Shown: one piece after another, positions 40,543-49,248 of the stretch
Numbering within the stretch: position 1 is the first letter of the stretch
Layout: the number at the start of each line of letters is the position of its first letter
Origin: Pseudoduganella lurida
Lineage (GTDB): Bacteria > Pseudomonadota > Gammaproteobacteria > Burkholderiales > Burkholderiaceae_D
Assembly: GCF_007830455.1 (NCBI RefSeq)
Contig: NZ_VLLB01000004.1
Location: forward strand, 1-64,000
Reading direction: 5' to 3'
DNA: 64,000 nucleotides
The notes under the pieces: model-generated
What the model was told of the DNA's origin: nothing
What the model saw: the letters and a program-made list of their open reading frames with translations, nothing else
The model's database searches: none
Position numbers and translations under genes: made by a program

Positions 40543-41106
40543 ATGCTGATCCTCCTGAACAAGCCCTTCGGCGTATTGTGCCAGTTTTCGCCCCAGCCCG
40601 ACCGCGCCAGCCTGGGCGACTTCGTGCCCGTTCCGAATGTCTATCCGGCTGGCCGGCTGGACGCCGACAGCGAAGGCCTGCTGCTGCTGACGGACGACGG
40701 CAAGCTGCAGCACGCCATTGCACATCCCGACCGCAAGGAAGCCAAGACCTACCTCGTGCAGGTGGATGGCGTACCCGATGCCGCCGCGCTGGCGCGCCTG
40801 CAGGCGCCGCTCGACCTGGGCGACTTCATCACGAAGCCGTGCCGTGCCGTGCGCATCGCCGAACCCGGCTGGCTGTGGCAGCGCGACCCGCCGATCCGGA
40901 CACGCCAGGACAAGCCGACATCGTGGCTGGCCATCACGCTGCAGGAAGGGAAGAACCGCCAGGTGCGGCGCATGACGGCGGCGGTCGGCCTGCCGACATT
41001 GCGGCTGGTGCGCAGTGCCATCGGCGCCGTGTCGCTGGCCACCCACCCCCTGCTGCCGGGCGAGTGGCGCGAGATCGATGCGGCCGAACTGAAAACCGTC
41101 GCTTAA
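40543..41106 (+). CDS. rluE: 23S rRNA pseudouridine synthase, RluE-like
   Basis: 187-residue RsuA-family pseudouridine synthase without the N-terminal S4 domain, as in RluE (U2457 of 23S rRNA in E. coli). The catalytic motif is GRLDADSEGLLLLT; LNKPFGVLCQF and the C-terminal GKNRQVRRMTAAVGLPTLRLVR are typical. Divergent from icd. No Shine-Dalgarno sequence. Confidence 0.9.
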   Translation: MLILLNKPFGVLCQFSPQPDRASLGDFVPVPNVYPAGRLDADSEGLLLLTDDGKLQHAIAHPDRKEAKTYLVQVDGVPDAAALARLQAPLDLGDFITKPCRAVRIAEPGWLWQRDPPIRTRQDKPTSWLAITLQEGKNRQVRRMTAAVGLPTLRLVRSAIGAVSLATHPLLPGEWREIDAAELKTVA

Positions 41107-41202
41107 GAATCGCTTATGGGCAATTTTGCGGCGCCCCGGCGCGGCTATGATAGTGCCAGAGGGAACGGCTTATCCGGTCCCCGCTCAGCCAAGGATACGA
41201 TC

Positions 41203-41388
41203 ATGTCGAAATTCATCGCAGCACTGGTAGCCACCGTCTTTGCCACTTCCGCCTTCGCCGCCGTGCCGGCAGCCCACCCGAACCACCCGAAAGGCGTGGC
41301 CCTGCACAAGAGCGCCGTGCACAAGAAAGCCACGAAGCACAAGCAGCACCACGTGGCCAAGGCGCACGCAGCGCAGCATCACGGCTGA
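41203..41388 (+). CDS. small secreted His/Lys-rich protein
   Basis: 61 residues: a signal peptide of about 21 residues (MSKFIAALVATVFATSAFAAV) and a mature peptide made mostly of His, Lys and Ala (KKATKHKQHH, KAHAAQHHG). AAGGA is spaced before the ATG. High His content may bind metal or charged polymers; this is a guess. It is expressed as a single gene with a terminator 50 bases downstream. Confidence 0.6.
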   Translation: MSKFIAALVATVFATSAFAAVPAAHPNHPKGVALHKSAVHKKATKHKQHHVAKAHAAQHHG

Positions 41389-41438
41389 TCCCGCCGGGGC
41401 AGGCCAGCCCTGTCCCGGCCCTCCTGCAGCACAAAGCG

Positions 41439-41471
41439 AAAAACCCGCGATGGCAAGCCATGCGGGTTTTT
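41439..41471. terminator. bidirectional terminator
   Basis: AAACCCGC(G)ATGGC / GCCATGCGGGTTT hairpin with T runs on both strands. It ends the His-rich gene (plus) and rpsT (minus). Confidence 0.85.
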
Positions 41472-41512
41472 GCTTTGCACCTGTCTGGCGGCAGTTGCCG
41501 CCGCACACGAAC

Positions 41513-41779
41513 TTAGGCGGACAGTGCCTTCAGGGCAGCTGCCAGGCGGCTCTTGTGGCGAGCGGCCTTGTTCTTGTGGATGATTTTCTTGTCAGCGATC
41601 GAGTCGATGGTCGACACGGAGGACTGGAAGATCTGCGTTGCAGCAGCCTTGTCGCCAGCCAGGATGGCCTTGCGGACGGCCTTGATTGCGGTACGCAGGG
41701 TCGAACGCTGTGCCGAATTGTGTGCGTTTTGCTTGACTGCTTGACGAGCGCGTTTGCGCGCCTGTGCGGTATTTGCCAT
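41513..41779 (-). CDS. rpsT: 30S ribosomal protein S20
   Basis: 88-residue S20, a three-helix protein that binds 16S rRNA early in assembly. [22 protein letters not shown] and [20 protein letters not shown] are typical. The frame continues 12 codons upstream, but the conserved N-terminus starts at 41779, preceded by TTTAGGAAATTCC. Long leader (about 130 bases) in which S20 could regulate its own translation, as in E. coli. Confidence 0.96.
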   Translation of the reverse strand: MANTAQARKRARQAVKQNAHNSAQRSTLRTAIKAVRKAILAGDKAAATQIFQSSVSTIDSIADKKIIHKNKAARHKSRLAAALKALSA

Positions 41780-41918
41780 GGAATTTCCTAAATCGTTGTC
41801 AAAGTTCGTTTGCAAACAACAGCGTTTGCCAAACCGGTGCGTTTCAGTCTGACCCAGCAGGCCAACGCAGAGCTGGCTTACTTCGATGTCTGCGTCACTG
41901 AATTCTGTACAGCCTTAA

Positions 41919-41947
41919 ATTATAGCGAGCTTTTGGTCACGGGGCAA
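41919..41947 (-). promoter_or_regulatory. rpsT promoter
   Basis: Minus-strand TTGCCC (41942-41947), 17-base spacer, TATAAT (41919-41924). The leader it produces contains two palindromic elements, GTTTGCAAAC (41808-41817) and GTTTGCCAAAC (41824-41834). Confidence 0.65.
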
Positions 41948-42023
41948 TTCAAAAGATCGGAAACTTGCCCGTTACACGAGACATTTTAACAAGACCGTAA
42001 GACTTGCATCGAGGCAGCACCGC

Positions 42024-42029
42024 TATAAT
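42024..42029 (+). promoter_or_regulatory. murJ -10 element
   Basis: TATAAT 8 bases before the murJ ATG, with no good -35 at the usual distance (TTGCAT lies 14 bases upstream). It implies a leader of 0-2 bases. Confidence 0.45.
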
Positions 42030-42037
42030 CCCGCTCC

Positions 42038-43588
42038 ATGAACCTGCTCAGAACCCTTGCCGCCGTCTCCAGCATGACCATGCTGTCGCGCGTGACCGGC
42101 CTGCTGCGCGAAAGCCTGTTTGCCCGGGCTTTCGGTGCCGGCGCCTATACCGATGCCTTCAACGTGGCCTTCCGCATCCCCAACCTGCTGCGCCGCCTGT
42201 TTGCCGAGGGCGCGTTCTCGCAGGCCTTCGTGCCGATCCTGGCCGAATACCGCAACGTGCAGGGTGCCGAGGCCAGCAAGACGCTGGCCGATCACGTGGC
42301 CAATTGCTTGGTCTGGGCCACGCTGCTGGTGAGTGCGCTGGGCATCCTGGGCGCGCCGCTGTTCGTGCTGCTGATCGCCGGCGGCCTGAAGCAGGATCCC
42401 GGCGCCTTCGACGCGGCCGTCTGGATGACGCGGCTGATGTTCCCCTACATTACCTGCATGGCTTTCGTGGCGATGGCCGGCGGTATCCTGAACACCTGGC
42501 GCGAGTTCAAGATTCCCGCCTTCACGCCCGTGCTGCTGAACCTGTCGCTGATCGCCGGCTCGCTGTTCCTGGCGCCCTGGCTGGAACAGCCCGTCTACGC
42601 ACAGGCGATCGCCGTGTTCGTGGGCGGACTGCTGCAGGTGGCCATCCAGGTCCCCGCGCTGATCAGGATCGGCATGCTGCCCCGGCTGTCACTCAATCCT
42701 GCTGCCGGCCTGGGCGACCCCGGCGTGCGCCGTGTGCTGAAGAAGATGGGGCCGGCCGTGTTCGCCGTCTCGGCGGCGCAGATCAGCCTGATGATCAATA
42801 CGAGCATCGCCTCGCGACTGCAGGAAGGCAGCATCTCGTGGCTGACCTATGCGGACCGCCTGATGGAATTCCCCACTGCCCTGCTGGGCGTGGCGCTCGG
42901 CACGATCCTGCTGCCCAGCCTGTCGAAGGCCAATGTGGACGGCGACCCCGAGGAATATTCCGCGCTGCTGGACTGGGGCCTGCGGCTGACGTTCCTGCTG
43001 GCGATCCCGGCGGCGGTCGGCCTGGCGCTGCTGGCACTGCCGCTGATCGCCACGCTGTTCCATTACGGCCGCTTTACGGACGAAGCTGCCATCATGTCGG
43101 CCCGCCCGCTGATCGCCTATTCCGTCGGCCTGCTCGGCATCATCCTCGTCAAGACGCTGGCACCGGCGTTTTATGCCAAGCAGGATATCCGCACGCCCGT
43201 GAAGATCGCCCTGATGGTGCTGGTCGCCACCCAGCTGATGAACCTGCTGTTCGTGCCGTATATCCAGGTCGCCGGGCTGGCGCTGTCCATCGGCCTGGCC
43301 GCCTGCGTGAATGCCACCTTCCTGTTCATCAGCCTGCGCCGGCGCGACGTGTACCGCCCCCGGCCCGGCTGGGGCAAGTTCTTTGCGAAACTGGTGGTGG
43401 CGGTCGGCCTGATGGCCGTGGCGGCCTGGTTCGGAGCGCAATACTTCGACTGGCTGGGCATGCGCGCCCATCCCTTCCTGCGTGCCGGCGCCCTGTTCCT
43501 GATCATCGGCATTTGCGGCATCGTATACTTCGGCGCCTTGGCCGCACTGGGTTTCCGGCCGAGGGACTTCAAGCGCACGGGCAAATAA
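42038..43588 (+). CDS. murJ: lipid II flippase MurJ
   Basis: 516-residue membrane protein of the MOP exporter superfamily with about 14 membrane segments; flips lipid II across the inner membrane for peptidoglycan synthesis. MSRVTGLLRESLFARAFGAG-type N-terminus, FRIPNLLRRLFAEGAFSQAFVP, and the motif SADRLMEFP-like YADRLMEFPTALLGVALGT are diagnostic. Divergent from rpsT, the usual betaproteobacterial arrangement. No Shine-Dalgarno sequence. Confidence 0.95.
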   Translation: MNLLRTLAAVSSMTMLSRVTGLLRESLFARAFGAGAYTDAFNVAFRIPNLLRRLFAEGAFSQAFVPILAEYRNVQGAEASKTLADHVANCLVWATLLVSALGILGAPLFVLLIAGGLKQDPGAFDAAVWMTRLMFPYITCMAFVAMAGGILNTWREFKIPAFTPVLLNLSLIAGSLFLAPWLEQPVYAQAIAVFVGGLLQVAIQVPALIRIGMLPRLSLNPAAGLGDPGVRRVLKKMGPAVFAVSAAQISLMINTSIASRLQEGSISWLTYADRLMEFPTALLGVALGTILLPSLSKANVDGDPEEYSALLDWGLRLTFLLAIPAAVGLALLALPLIATLFHYGRFTDEAAIMSARPLIAYSVGLLGIILVKTLAPAFYAKQDIRTPVKIALMVLVATQLMNLLFVPYIQVAGLALSIGLAACVNATFLFISLRRRDVYRPRPGWGKFFAKLVVAVGLMAVAAWFGAQYFDWLGMRAHPFLRAGALFLIIGICGIVYFGALAALGFRPRDFKRTGK

Positions 43589-43624
43589 AGCGGTGCTCCC
43601 TACGCTGGGATCACTGCATCCCCC

Positions 43625-43660
43625 ATAAAAAAACCCGCTGCCGAAGCAGCGGGTTTTTTA
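43625..43660. terminator. bidirectional terminator
   Basis: AAACCCGCTGC / GCAGCGGGTTT hairpin (43631-43656) with a CGAA loop and T runs on both strands, between murJ and the convergent PEP-CTERM gene. Confidence 0.92.
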
Positions 43661-43674
43661 TGCGCGAAACCGAA

Positions 43675-44160
43675 TTACGCCTTCTTGGCTTTGCGACGGG
43701 CCAGGAAGCCCATGATGCCCAGGCCGCCCAGCAGCATGCCGTAGGTGGTTGGCTCTGGAACGGCCGAGATGCTGATGTTGCCGTCGTAGCCAGCCACGCC
43801 TTTGCCGGTCAGCGAACCTGCCAGGTTCAGGACGAACGGCGACGTTGCGGTCGTTTCGATGCCGATGAATTTCACGACCTTGCCCGAGGAATCCCAGGAA
43901 CCGGACACGCCGTTCAGCGTAGTGCCAGCAACATCCCAGTTCAGGTACTGGCCGGTGATGCCGATGTACACGTCGTACAGGCCGCCGGCTGGCGCGCCGA
44001 CGAACGTCAGCGTGTCCGAACCGCCACCGAGCACGTCGACGGTGTTTTCCGTCGAGAAGTGCGTCAGGCCAGCGGTATTCAGAACGATCGTCTGGTCAGC
44101 AGCAAAGGCGCTCATCGAAGCAACGGCGAGCAGGGAAGCGACGGCAAATTTCAGTTTCAT
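43675..44160 (-). CDS. PEP-CTERM protein, tandem copy 1
   Basis: 161 residues: a signal peptide (1-20, MKLKFAVASLLAVASMSAFA), a beta-rich secreted body, then the sorting signal VPEPTTYGMLLGGLGIMGF and a basic tail ARRKAKKA. The PEP-CTERM signal is cut by an exosortase, which anchors or releases the protein in organisms that make exopolysaccharide. It is a tandem paralogue of the next gene: both ends are nearly identical, and the middle has diverged apart from motifs such as GGSDTLTF and TTLNGV. A close candidate family is FxDxF PEP-CTERM. Confidence 0.9.
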   Translation of the reverse strand: MKLKFAVASLLAVASMSAFAADQTIVLNTAGLTHFSTENTVDVLGGGSDTLTFVGAPAGGLYDVYIGITGQYLNWDVAGTTLNGVSGSWDSSGKVVKFIGIETTATSPFVLNLAGSLTGKGVAGYDGNISISAVPEPTTYGMLLGGLGIMGFLARRKAKKA

Positions 44161-44361
44161 AGCATTATCCTTGAGAGAGTGATATGGTCGCTGGTCAGTT
44201 CATTGTAGAGGTGCTGATACCAATCATATCATAATGACACTGAAAATTCCTGCACACAATAAATAAAAACCATCAAAAATGTGGTTTTAGTAATACTCGC
44301 ATCCATGTTTTCTGCCATGCCAGTTCGTCGAACCGATCGAACTCCCAAAACGCCGACCCTA

Positions 44362-44397
44362 TAAAAAAACCCGCTGCCAGGGCAGCGGGTTTTTTTT
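44362..44397 (-). terminator. terminator of PEP-CTERM copy 2
   Basis: AAACCCGCTGCC / GGCAGCGGGTTT hairpin (44367-44392) with runs of A and T on either side. It is nearly the same sequence as the terminator at 43625-43660, so the duplication may have included it. Confidence 0.88.
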
Positions 44398-44412
44398 AAG
44401 CGGAAACTGAAA

Positions 44413-44889
44413 TTACGCTTTTTTGGCTTTGCGACGGGCCAGGAAGCCCATGATGCCCAGGCCGCCCAGCAGCATGCCGTAGGTGGTTGGCTCTGGAACA
44501 GCCGAGACGTTCACGACGCCGGTGTAAGCAGCTTTGGCACCAGTCACGGCACCAGCCAGTTCCAGGATGAAAGGCGATTCATTCGTCGCTTCCACGCCCA
44601 GGAACTTGTACTTGCCCTGGGAAGCGTCCACGGCCAGGCCAGCCACGCCATTCAGCGTGGTTGCGCCGGCGTTGAAGGAGATGTTCTGGCCGGTCAGGTC
44701 GATGATGATGTTGTAAACGCCAGCGTTCAGGCCGGTGAACGTGATGGTGTCGGAACCACCGTCGAACAGCGTGCCCACGCCTTTGAACGTCACGGCATCG
44801 GTCAGGTCCACGGTGACCGACTGGTCAGCAGCGAATGAGCTCATCGACACGGCGGCGAGCAGGGAAGCAACGGCGAATTTCAGTTTCAT
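44413..44889 (-). CDS. PEP-CTERM protein, tandem copy 2
   Basis: 158 residues with the same signal peptide and the same 30-residue C-terminal region as copy 1, including VPEPTTYGMLLGGLGIMGF and ARRKAKKA. The body has GGSDTITFTGLNAGVYNI and TTLNGVAGL. The 5' leader (CTCTCAAGGATAATGCT before the ATG, and GACCAGCGACCA further up) is shared with copy 1, and the upstream bases TTGTG...GAATTTT.AGTGT are also conserved, so each copy has its own promoter. Confidence 0.9.
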   Translation of the reverse strand: MKLKFAVASLLAAVSMSSFAADQSVTVDLTDAVTFKGVGTLFDGGSDTITFTGLNAGVYNIIIDLTGQNISFNAGATTLNGVAGLAVDASQGKYKFLGVEATNESPFILELAGAVTGAKAAYTGVVNVSAVPEPTTYGMLLGGLGIMGFLARRKAKKA

Positions 44890-45086
44890 AGCATTATCCT
44901 TGAGAGAGTAGTGTGTGGTCGCTGGTCAGTACATTGCTGAACTGCTAAGACGCAGGATAGCATATGCACACTAAAAATTCTTCGCCACAATTGTAAATAT
45001 TCCACTAGAAGTGTTGTTTTTACAAGAAAGTTGTAGAAGAAACACTCTAATTTCCTGAATCACTATCGGTTTCTGCTCACGACTCA

Positions 45087-45842
45087 TTATTCCGCCGTGG
45101 CGGAAACCGGTTGCTCGACCGGTCCAGCGGATTCAGATGCGTCGGGGTGCGCGGGATTCGCTGCAGGCTCGGGTTCCTGCGGCGTCTCGGGTGCGGGCGG
45201 CTCTGCCGGAGCCGCATTCTCCGCAGGCTTAGGAGGCACTGCTGGTGCAATGGGAGAGGGAACTAGTGTCGCGCCCCCCGGCCCTGCCGGGCTTGGCGTG
45301 GACTGGCCCGGCTTTACCAGCGCCGGCGGCCGCGGCTCCCTGCCATCGGGCGTGAAAACCCAGTCGGAGATCTTCTTCCGGTTGTCGAAGGACAGGAAGC
45401 GCTGCGGGAAGTTGCTGATCTTGATCGGCGGCGCGGCGGACAAGCTGTGAATGCCCAGCACGCCCTTGTTCTCGGCTATATAGATGACGCCCCACTCTGC
45501 CCTCCCGGTCATGGGATCGACGAAGATCTTGCGCAGGTGGCGCCGTGTGCCGGGGAAGCGCGGATCCTTCAGCAGGTCCTGCAGCGTGTTCGGCTGCTGC
45601 GGCTGGCCCGCGGGTGTCGCGGCCGCATAGCTCTTCAGGGCATTGCTGAACTGCTCGCCGATCTGCAGCAGGTCGCGTTCGGCCTGTGCCCGCTGCAGCG
45701 TGACACCCACGCGCAGCGTCGTGGCGGCGACCAGCGCTACGATCGCCACGAGGATGATCAGGCCGACATAAGTAAACCCGCCCGCGCCGACCACCGCGCA
45801 ACCGCGCCTACCACTCCGCGTAAGGTTTGCCGTTCTGGCCAT
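45087..45842 (-). CDS. atypical pseudopilin with Pro-rich tail
   Basis: 251 residues. A basic leader ([13 protein letters not shown]...) ends in Gly-Gly before FTYVGLIILVAIVALVAATTL, the hydrophobic helix of a type IV pilin. Position +5 is Gly instead of Glu, which is normal only for tip pseudopilins of the GspK kind. The body has RDPRFPGTRRHLRKIFVDP-like motifs seen in pseudopilins, and the last 85 residues are rich in Pro, Ala and Glu. Last gene of the secretion operon. It overlaps the upstream gene by 35 bases; a GTG at 45794 without overlap is an alternative start. Confidence 0.75.
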   Translation of the reverse strand: MARTANLTRSGRRGCAVVGAGGFTYVGLIILVAIVALVAATTLRVGVTLQRAQAERDLLQIGEQFSNALKSYAAATPAGQPQQPNTLQDLLKDPRFPGTRRHLRKIFVDPMTGRAEWGVIYIAENKGVLGIHSLSAAPPIKISNFPQRFLSFDNRKKISDWVFTPDGREPRPPALVKPGQSTPSPAGPGGATLVPSPIAPAVPPKPAENAAPAEPPAPETPQEPEPAANPAHPDASESAGPVEQPVSATAE

Positions 45843-46197
45843 TGCCCGGGGCTCCGCTCTTGATGTCCGCCACGCCGGTCTGGGCCGGATCTTCCGGCGG
45901 CACCAGCTGCCAGCTGGCGGTGCTCTCCGTGATCGGGTCGACCGGCAAGGCGCGCAGGTATTTTTTCTCCACCAGCTGCTCCAGGGATTCCGGGTAGCGC
46001 CCGGTGTCGCCATAGAACTGGTCGATGACGCCGCGCATATTGCGCAGGTTATCGGCCAGCACGGTTTCCTTCGTGCGGTCCACGCTGGGAAAGTAGCGCG
46101 GCACGGCGAGCGTGAGCAGCAGCGCGATGATGCCCAGCACCACCAGCAGCTCGATCAGCGTGAAGCCCCTGCGCGCGCCGTTTGTCATGTTTACCAT
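45808..46197 (-). CDS. GspG/GspH-like pseudopilin
   Basis: 129 residues. Short basic leader [11 protein letters not shown], then [25 protein letters not shown] with Glu+5, the prepilin methylation signal. The soluble part ([39 protein letters not shown]) resembles GspG, but the calcium-binding end is absent and the protein is short. It overlaps the upstream gene by 7 bases from ATG 46197 (another ATG at 46188). Confidence 0.85.
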   Translation of the reverse strand: MVNMTNGARRGFTLIELLVVLGIIALLLTLAVPRYFPSVDRTKETVLADNLRNMRGVIDQFYGDTGRYPESLEQLVEKKYLRALPVDPITESTASWQLVPPEDPAQTGVADIKSGAPGNGQNGKPYAEW

Positions 46198-46673
46198 TTG
46201 CGGTACGGGATGCCGTTCAGCCCCACCCGCTCCGAGGTCGAGAAGATATCGTAGACGTCCTCGCCCTCGCGCGGTTCCTCCGCCTCGCTGGCGTAGCTGC
46301 GCTTGCCCCAGGTCTCGCCATCGGCCAGCTCGCCGTTCGTCGCGAATGGGTCGCGCGGCATGCGGCGCAGGAAGTGGATCTTCGCGCGCTTCGGATTGCG
46401 CAGGTCCGGCACGCCGTCGACCAGCTCCTCGAGCTTCTTCGGATAGCCGTTGCTGCCGATCGTCTTGGCGATGCGGCCGTCGTCGTAGGCCTGCTTGTAG
46501 TCGTCCAGCGCCTTGCGCACCTGGTACAGCGCGGTGCGAAGCTCCTGCTCGTTACGCCGCTGCACCGTCACCTGCACGGTCGGCACCGCGAGCGCACCCA
46601 GCAGGCCGAGGATCGCCAGCGTGACCAGCAGCTCGATCAGCGTGAAGCCGCGGCGGCGCCAGGCCCTCATCAC
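46191..46673 (-). CDS. GspG-like pseudopilin
   Basis: 160 residues. Leader MMRAWRRRG, then [22 protein letters not shown] with Glu+5. The body has [20 protein letters not shown] and [15 protein letters not shown], followed by an RMPRDPF motif as in major pseudopilins. It starts inside the end of the secretin gene (4-base overlap). Confidence 0.87.
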   Translation of the reverse strand: MMRAWRRRGFTLIELLVTLAILGLLGALAVPTVQVTVQRRNEQELRTALYQVRKALDDYKQAYDDGRIAKTIGSNGYPKKLEELVDGVPDLRNPKRAKIHFLRRMPRDPFATNGELADGETWGKRSYASEAEEPREGEDVYDIFSTSERVGLNGIPYRKW

Positions 46674-48697
46674 TGCGCCTGTGACGGTTGCGTGGAGGGG
46701 TTCTGCATCGGCGGCGGCGTCGGCGCCAGAGTCGTCGGCGGCGGCGGTGCCACGGGCAGCACCTGCACCGGCTGCTGCGTCACGCTCGTGGCGGGACCGG
46801 GCTGCGAGGACGACAGCGGGACGTTGCCCAGCGTGGCCGGCTCCTGCGGCGGCTGGTTCGGCCCCTCTGCAGGCGCCGGCGCGCCACGCACGGGCAACGC
46901 CACCGCCGTGCGCGCGCTCATTTCCGGCTTGCGGCGGAAGTTCGCCTCGGTCCCGGCGGAGAACTCCATCGCCTCCGCCGTGGGGCGCTGCAGGTTGCGC
47001 ACCAGGTGCGGCGTGATCGACAGCACGATCTCGGTCTTCTGGCTGTCGTCCTTGGTGGAGCCGAACAGGCGGCCCAGCAGCGGCAGGTCGGCCACGCCCG
47101 GCACCTTGTTGCCGGAGCTGCGCTCCTCGTTGTTCAGCAGGCCGGCCAGCACCTGGTTCTCGCCGTCCTTCAGCTGCAGCATCGTGGATGCCTGCCGCGT
47201 GCCGATCTGGTAGGCGGTCGTGCCGTTCTTCGTCTCGATCGTGTTGACCAGGTTCGACACTTCCAGCGACACGCGGATCGCCACCTCGTTGTTCAGGTAG
47301 ATGGTCGGCTCGGCGTTGAGCGTGAGGCCCACGTCCACGTAGCTGACGCTGTCCTGCGAGAAGCCGCCCACGCCGGAGGACAGCGTGGTGGTGATGACGG
47401 GGACCTTCTCGCCGATCAGGATCTTGGCCTTTTCCTTGTTGCGCACGCGGATGCGCGGATTGGCCAGCAGGTTCGAATCGCCGTCCGTCCGGTTGGCGCG
47501 CAGGCTGGTCGTCAGGTCGGTGATGCCCAGCGTGCGGCGGTTCAGGTTATCGAGGTCGGCCAGCGTGAGGCGGTCCCCGCCGCTGGAGATCAGCGGCGTC
47601 AGCGAAATCCCGGCCGGCCACTGGATGCCCAGTTCCGTGATGCGGCTGCGCTTCACTTCGAGGATCTCCACGTCCAGCATCACTTCCGGCTCGGCCATGT
47701 CCTGCACGGCGACGATCTTCTCGGCCAGGCGGATCGCATCGGCGTTGTCGCGCATGATGACGATATTGAGCTTTTCATCCGCCACCACGTCGCGCGACTT
47801 GAGGATGGTCTTGAGCGTGTTGGCCACCGTCTTCGCCTCGGCATTGGCGAGGTAGAAGGACTTGACCACCGTCTCCTGGTACTCGCGCAGCTTGGCCGCG
47901 ATGTTCGGGTAGATCAGGATGGTGTTCGCATCCATCACCTGCTGTTCCAGCTGGTTCGTCATCAGGAGGTAGTAGACGGCCGACTCCACCGTGCTGTTGC
48001 GCAGCAGGATGGTAGTGCGGGTATCGGTCTTCACATCCTTGTCGAACACGAAGTTCAGGCCGGAGCGGCGCGAGATCACGTCGAACACCTGCTTGAGCGG
48101 CGCATCGCGGAACTCGATGGTGATCGGCTGGCGGTAGCTCTTGGCCAGCGCCGTTTCGCCGGCATTGCGCGGATTGGCGTCGGCGATCCGGCGCAGCAGT
48201 GCACGGGCGGCGGGATTGTCCGGCTTCTCGGCCAGGATCGCATCGAGCCTGGCGCGCGCCGGCTCGTACTCCTTGTTGTCGACCAGGGCGGTGGCCTCGG
48301 CCAGCACGCGGCCGTGGCGTTCCGCGATCTCCAGGTTGCGCAGCGCGGCGCGGGCCCGTTCGTTCTGCGGATTCAGAGCCAGCACGCGCTGGATGTTCTG
48401 CATCGCCAGTTCGCGCTGGCCTTCCAGTGTCTGGCGTTCCGCCTGGTCCAGGTAGCGCAGGATGGCGCGGTCGCGCGCCTGCAGGTAGGCGGCGCGGTAC
48501 TGCGCATTGCCGGGATCCTGCGCGAATGCTTCCTGCAGCTTCAGCAGGCCCGCCTCGACCTGGTCCTTCTCGATCAGCTCGCGGCCATCGCGGTACGCCA
48601 TCTGCGCGGCGCAGCCCGCCAGCGCCAGGGCCAGGGCCGACAGCGCCAGCACGCGCCGCAGTTGCCCGATGCGGCCAGGTAGGGTGTGCGTGTTCAA
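46670..48697 (-). CDS. lipoprotein secretin
   Basis: 675-residue outer-membrane secretin. The signal peptide ends in a lipobox (LAGC, Cys29), so it is its own lipoprotein and may not need a pilotin. Residues about 35-200 are TPR-like, unlike GspD. Then an STN/N0 domain ([21 protein letters not shown]), an N1 domain, and the secretin core (about 380-590: [32 protein letters not shown]). The tail of about 90 residues is Pro/Gln-rich. The start is a TTG at 48697 overlapping the preceding stop as TTGA; no other start yields the signal peptide in step with the operon. More like MshL/PilQ than classical GspD. Confidence 0.88.
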   Translation of the reverse strand: MNTHTLPGRIGQLRRVLALSALALALAGCAAQMAYRDGRELIEKDQVEAGLLKLQEAFAQDPGNAQYRAAYLQARDRAILRYLDQAERQTLEGQRELAMQNIQRVLALNPQNERARAALRNLEIAERHGRVLAEATALVDNKEYEPARARLDAILAEKPDNPAARALLRRIADANPRNAGETALAKSYRQPITIEFRDAPLKQVFDVISRRSGLNFVFDKDVKTDTRTTILLRNSTVESAVYYLLMTNQLEQQVMDANTILIYPNIAAKLREYQETVVKSFYLANAEAKTVANTLKTILKSRDVVADEKLNIVIMRDNADAIRLAEKIVAVQDMAEPEVMLDVEILEVKRSRITELGIQWPAGISLTPLISSGGDRLTLADLDNLNRRTLGITDLTTSLRANRTDGDSNLLANPRIRVRNKEKAKILIGEKVPVITTTLSSGVGGFSQDSVSYVDVGLTLNAEPTIYLNNEVAIRVSLEVSNLVNTIETKNGTTAYQIGTRQASTMLQLKDGENQVLAGLLNNEERSSGNKVPGVADLPLLGRLFGSTKDDSQKTEIVLSITPHLVRNLQRPTAEAMEFSAGTEANFRRKPEMSARTAVALPVRGAPAPAEGPNQPPQEPATLGNVPLSSSQPGPATSVTQQPVQVLPVAPPPPTTLAPTPPPMQNPSTQPSQAQ

Positions 48698-49248
48698 TCC
48701 ATGACTCCAATATTTAGCTGCTGCATCTGCTTCAGGGGCAGATAGGTGATCGTCAGTGTCGGCGGCGCGATCGTGTCGATGCGGTACATGCCGTCGATGA
48801 CGGTGCCGGCGCGCGCCACGTAGGTGCGGTCGGCACGGGCCAGGTAGACTTCCCACGCGCCATCGGCCAGGCCCTTGCCGAGGACCGTGAACGGCAGCGG
48901 CGGCGCGGTGGGCGCCGGCGGCGGAGGTGGCGGCCCGTTCGCTTCGGCCGCGGCGGCCGGCGGTGGCGGCGGGTTCCAGTTCCGGCCGGCGAACACGCCC
49001 TCGCCGCCCTGGAAGGTGCCCTCCCCCGTGGCCCCCACCAGCTCGGCGCGCGGCACCAGCCGCAGGATCGTGCTGGCTTCCTTGTCGGGCGCCTTCGCCG
49101 TGGACCTGGCAGGCGCCGCTGCGGTCGCCGGCGCCGGCGCGCGTTCCACGGCTTCCGCGACATCGCTCTCGGGCGCCCGGTCGCCGAACAGCACCAGGCC
49201 GGCCGCCACCGCCAGCGCACCGCCCATCAGCAGGTGGCGCGGCTTCAT
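48694..49248 (-). CDS. GspC/PilP-like inner-membrane protein
   Basis: 184 residues: one N-terminal membrane helix (about 5-21), a Pro/Ala-rich linker with two polyproline stretches (PPPPP, PPPPPP), and a small C-terminal domain (PFTVLGKGLADGAWEVYLARADRTYVARAGTVIDGMYRIDTI) that resembles the homology-region domain of GspC/PilP, which contacts the secretin. Its place next to the secretin agrees. Start overlaps upstream stop by 4 bases. Confidence 0.75.
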   Translation of the reverse strand: MKPRHLLMGGALAVAAGLVLFGDRAPESDVAEAVERAPAPATAAAPARSTAKAPDKEASTILRLVPRAELVGATGEGTFQGGEGVFAGRNWNPPPPPAAAAEANGPPPPPPAPTAPPLPFTVLGKGLADGAWEVYLARADRTYVARAGTVIDGMYRIDTIAPPTLTITYLPLKQMQQLNIGVMD

